From Natronosalvus caseinilyticus (lineage in GTDB: Archaea > Halobacteriota > Halobacteria > Halobacteriales > Natrialbaceae), in contig NZ_CP071596.1 of the NCBI RefSeq assembly GCF_017357105.1, positions 3,286,001 through 3,350,000 on the forward strand: a DNA stretch of 64,000 bases, in the 5' to 3' direction. Within the stretch, counting starts at the first letter, position 1, and every line of letters starts with the position of its first letter. The translations under genes and the position numbers were made by a program. Below are positions 61,728 through 64,000 of the stretch, in pieces. Under the pieces are notes generated by a model that saw nothing but the letters and a program-made list of their open reading frames with translations, was not told the DNA's origin and made no database searches.

Positions 61728-62876
61728 TCAGTAGACCGGTGCGACGGAAAACACGACGTAGGCACTGGCGGTCGCGACGCCGGGGAGCACGTGCTGGAGG
61801 GTGACGACTCGGGCACTCTCGAGCGGATCGAAGTCCAGTTCGCGTTCGGGCTCGCCGTCTCCTGTCGGCGTGAGGGCACCGTGTTTCTCGGCTGGCTCGA
61901 CACCACCGTCACCCACGGGTGTCGAGAGCCTGTTCTCGGAATCGCCGTCGCCTCGAAGCGTTCGGCTCCAGCCGAGTCCGGCGATGGAGACCGTCGCGAC
62001 GACGACGAAACTGGCGGGAATCCCCAGTAACGAGAGCACGACAATGATCGTCGCGCTGACCGTCGAGGCGACGAGCGCGGCAGGGAGCGGCAGTTCGACG
62101 ATGTCACTCCCTAGCGTCTCGAGGGTCCGACGGGCGATCGTCAGTGCACCCAGGGCGACAGCGGCCGAGCCAAGACCGATCCCGATCGGCATCTCGATCA
62201 CGCCGCCGCCGATCAACGGGGCGACGACGTTCGCGATGTTAGACGTGCCCGAACTGAACGCCATGAGACAGCCGACCCCGACGACGATCACACCGGCCAG
62301 CAACTCGTCGCGCTGGCTCGAGGTGACGGTCACCGTCGGGATCGTTCCCGATCGGTCGATCGCGAACAGCGGCTCGTCTGCACTCGATGACGAGATCCAG
62401 TCGGCGACTCGCTGGTAGTAGACGTAACCGACGACTACCGAGACGGCGAACCCAGCGATCGGGGCGACGACCCACCAGAACAGGATTTCACGCATCGTCG
62501 CCCACTGCAGCTCGCCGCTGGCCACGCCGAGACCCGCGATCACCCCGACGGTCGTCATCGAGGTCGAGGCCGGAACGCCAGTCCGATTCCCGGCGAACAG
62601 CGCGAGGCCGACGAGGCCGAGAATAACGATGCTCGACTCGAGCGTGAAGAGCGACGAATCGTGGAGTACCTGCTGTCCGAGCGTGTCGACGACGCGACGG
62701 CCGATCGTTGCGGCACCGAGGCCGAAGAAGACGGCCATCAACCCCCCAGCGACGACTTTCGGGACGAGCGACGCCCCGACAGCGGGTCCGAACGCCGGCG
62801 CCGTCGTCGAGCCTCCAATGTTGAATCCGACGAAGACGGCGATGAGAATAGCAAAAATCAGCAGTGGCTCGGGCAT
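61728..62876 (-). CDS. Inorganic phosphate transporter (PiT family)
   Basis: 382 aa with about ten to eleven helices. The two PiT repeats are visible: VGFNIGGSTTAPAFGPAVGASL near 13-34 in the N-terminal half and FSSGTSNIANVVAPLIGGG near 212 in the C-terminal half. A hydrophilic loop near 325-355 precedes the last helix. It probably imports phosphate with H+ or Na+. Start MPEPLLIFAIL; the extension to 63026 is non-hydrophobic and overlaps the cysS promoter. Confidence 0.9.
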   Translation of the reverse strand: MPEPLLIFAILIAVFVGFNIGGSTTAPAFGPAVGASLVPKVVAGGLMAVFFGLGAATIGRRVVDTLGQQVLHDSSLFTLESSIVILGLVGLALFAGNRTGVPASTSMTTVGVIAGLGVASGELQWATMREILFWWVVAPIAGFAVSVVVGYVYYQRVADWISSSSADEPLFAIDRSGTIPTVTVTSSQRDELLAGVIVVGVGCLMAFSSGTSNIANVVAPLIGGGVIEMPIGIGLGSAAVALGALTIARRTLETLGSDIVELPLPAALVASTVSATIIVVLSLLGIPASFVVVATVSIAGLGWSRTLRGDGDSENRLSTPVGDGGVEPAEKHGALTPTGDGEPERELDFDPLESARVVTLQHVLPGVATASAYVVFSVAPVY

Positions 62877-63000
62877 TGTCTCAACGTTTCGAAATCCGTT
62901 GATAACGCTTCTTCCAAAATAGCTTGGTGAGGGAGAGCGTGAATCGCGAGCGGTCGGCCCGTCGAGCGGGCCCGTGTTGACGGTCGACATCCCATCCGAC

Positions 63001-63010
63001 GCTTTAAGGT
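63001..63010 (+). promoter_or_regulatory. TATA box of cysS
   Basis: GCTTTAAGGT lies 24-33 bp before ATG 63034, suited to a leaderless transcript. Confidence 0.65.
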
Positions 63011-63033
63011 CCGCCCGCGAGGACACTCGAGTA

Positions 63034-64000
63034 ATGACCCTGCACGTGACGAATACGTTGACGGGCGAGACGGAGCCGTTCGAGCCACAGGATCCCGATA
63101 ACGTCCTCCTCTACTACTGTGGCCTGACGGTTTCGGACCCGCCCCACCTCGGGCACGCCCGCTCGTGGGTGCACGTCGACGTGATGCACCGCTGGCTCGA
63201 GCACCTCGGCTACGGCGTCCGTCACGTCGAGAACTTCACCGACGTCAACGAGAAGATCGTCGCCCGCGTCGGCCAGGACGACCTCGGCGACGACGAAGCC
63301 GCAGTCGCCGAAACCTACGTCCAACGGACGATCGAAGACATGCGCTCGCTGAACCTCCTGCGCGCGGAGGTCTACCCCAGGGTATCGGAGCACATCCCCG
63401 AGATCATCGACCTCGTGGAGACGCTGGTCGAGTCGGGCTACGCCTACGAATCCAACGGCTCGGTCTACTTCGACGTGACGACGTTCGAGAACTACGGCGC
63501 GCTCTCGAACCAGGACATCGAGTCGATCGAAGCCCAGGGCGAACCCGACGAACAGGCCGAGAAGCGCCACCCGGCCGACTTCGCGCTCTGGAAGGCAGGT
63601 CCGGTCTCGGAGGAGGCGGTCCACGAACACAGCAAGGGCGCGACCTGGGAGGAGACGCCGACCGGCCAGACCTGGGACTCGCCGTGGGGCGAGGGCCGAC
63701 CGGGCTGGCACATCGAGTGTTCGGCGATGAGCATGACCCACCTCGGGGAGACCCTCGACGTTCACGTCGGCGGCCGGGACCTCGTCTTTCCCCACCACGA
63801 GAACGAAATCGCCCAGAGCGAGGCCGCGACGGGCCACCGGTTCGCCCGCTACTGGCTCCACTGCGAGCTGTTCCAGATGGGCGAGACGAAGATGTCCTCG
63901 AGTCTGGGTAACTTCGTCACCGTCGACGAGGCCGTCGAGACGTGGGGGGCCAACGTCCTTCGCACGTTCCTCACCGCGGGCGCGTACAACAGCCAGCAAC
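63034..64000 (+). CDS. cysS: Cysteine--tRNA ligase, N-terminal part (partial at right edge)
   Basis: The first 322 codons of a class I aminoacyl-tRNA synthetase are in the window; the frame is open at base 64000. [20 protein letters not shown] near 27-46 gives the first zinc cysteine and the HIGH-like [17 protein letters not shown] near 224 gives another zinc Cys, [14 protein letters not shown] near 250 the further ligands, and [12 protein letters not shown] near 288 is the KMSKS motif. The anticodon-binding domain lies outside. It is divergent from the phosphate transporter. Confidence 0.97.
   Translation, partial: MTLHVTNTLTGETEPFEPQDPDNVLLYYCGLTVSDPPHLGHARSWVHVDVMHRWLEHLGYGVRHVENFTDVNEKIVARVGQDDLGDDEAAVAETYVQRTIEDMRSLNLLRAEVYPRVSEHIPEIIDLVETLVESGYAYESNGSVYFDVTTFENYGALSNQDIESIEAQGEPDEQAEKRHPADFALWKAGPVSEEAVHEHSKGATWEETPTGQTWDSPWGEGRPGWHIECSAMSMTHLGETLDVHVGGRDLVFPHHENEIAQSEAATGHRFARYWLHCELFQMGETKMSSSLGNFVTVDEAVETWGANVLRTFLTAGAYNSQQ

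Noticed and set aside
1-64000. CRISPR arrays, rRNA and tRNA genes
   Set aside because: Reading the intergenic stretches gave no spaced identical repeats and no cloverleaf-like sequences; the short tandem repeats found have no spacers of CRISPR type.

Overview
The window is a stretch of haloarchaeal chromosome. GC is high, the encoded proteins are strongly acidic, and genes start within about 25-35 bp of TATA-like boxes (leaderless transcripts) or behind weak Shine-Dalgarno sites. Many gene families are typical of Halobacteria: salactin, RpoL, Dph2, METTL5-type methyltransferase, TrmB and DUF5805 plus XerC-like recombinase. The hexamer CTCGAG is very abundant in genes of both strands, a style I associate with Natrialbales, but I cannot name a genus. 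No rRNA, tRNA or CRISPR array was found.

Region 1 (1-8631, minus strand) is a menaquinone locus read menF-menD-antiporter-menB-thiE-menA-menC-menE, with menE cut by the left edge. Several junctions overlap or nearly touch. Region 2 (8825-15806) carries a P-type ATPase of FixI/CopA layout that lacks the usual metal-binding cysteines, a truncated hemoglobin, an ABC-2 exporter, a sulfite-oxidase-like enzyme and three small proteins. Region 3 (15990-31844) is mostly housekeeping: hisF, rpoL, a rhomboid protease, METTL5, salactin beside a 4-TM membrane protein, a YlbF-like protein, dph2, a Tat-exported superoxide dismutase, an MBL hydrolase, a very acidic coiled-coil protein, a HisG-like protein, a formyltransferase/deacetylase pair and a UspA protein.

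Region 4 (31845-35176) starts with 1.9 kb of AT-richer, gene-free DNA with several inverted repeats. It leads into a DUF5805/tyrosine recombinase pair.

Region 5 (35300-51551) is the most distinctive part. A ten-gene minus-strand cluster encodes a GH38 glycosidase split into two overlapping genes, a solute-binding protein, two permeases, two different MalK-type ATPases, a debranching-like enzyme, a GH15-like glucosidase and a glycerate kinase. Divergently transcribed are a TrmB-type sugar regulator, a TIM-barrel sugar isomerase and a 2-hydroxyacid dehydrogenase. Together they look like an uptake and breakdown route for an oligosaccharide or sugar-glycerate conjugate that yields glycerate. The substrate is an inference.

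Region 6 (51705-64000) holds a kynureninase divergent from an alpha/beta hydrolase, two paralogous pairs of bacterial-PH-domain membrane proteins flanking fumC and a zinc-finger gene, then BolA, a conserved hypothetical, a PiT phosphate transporter and the start of cysS, which runs off the right edge.
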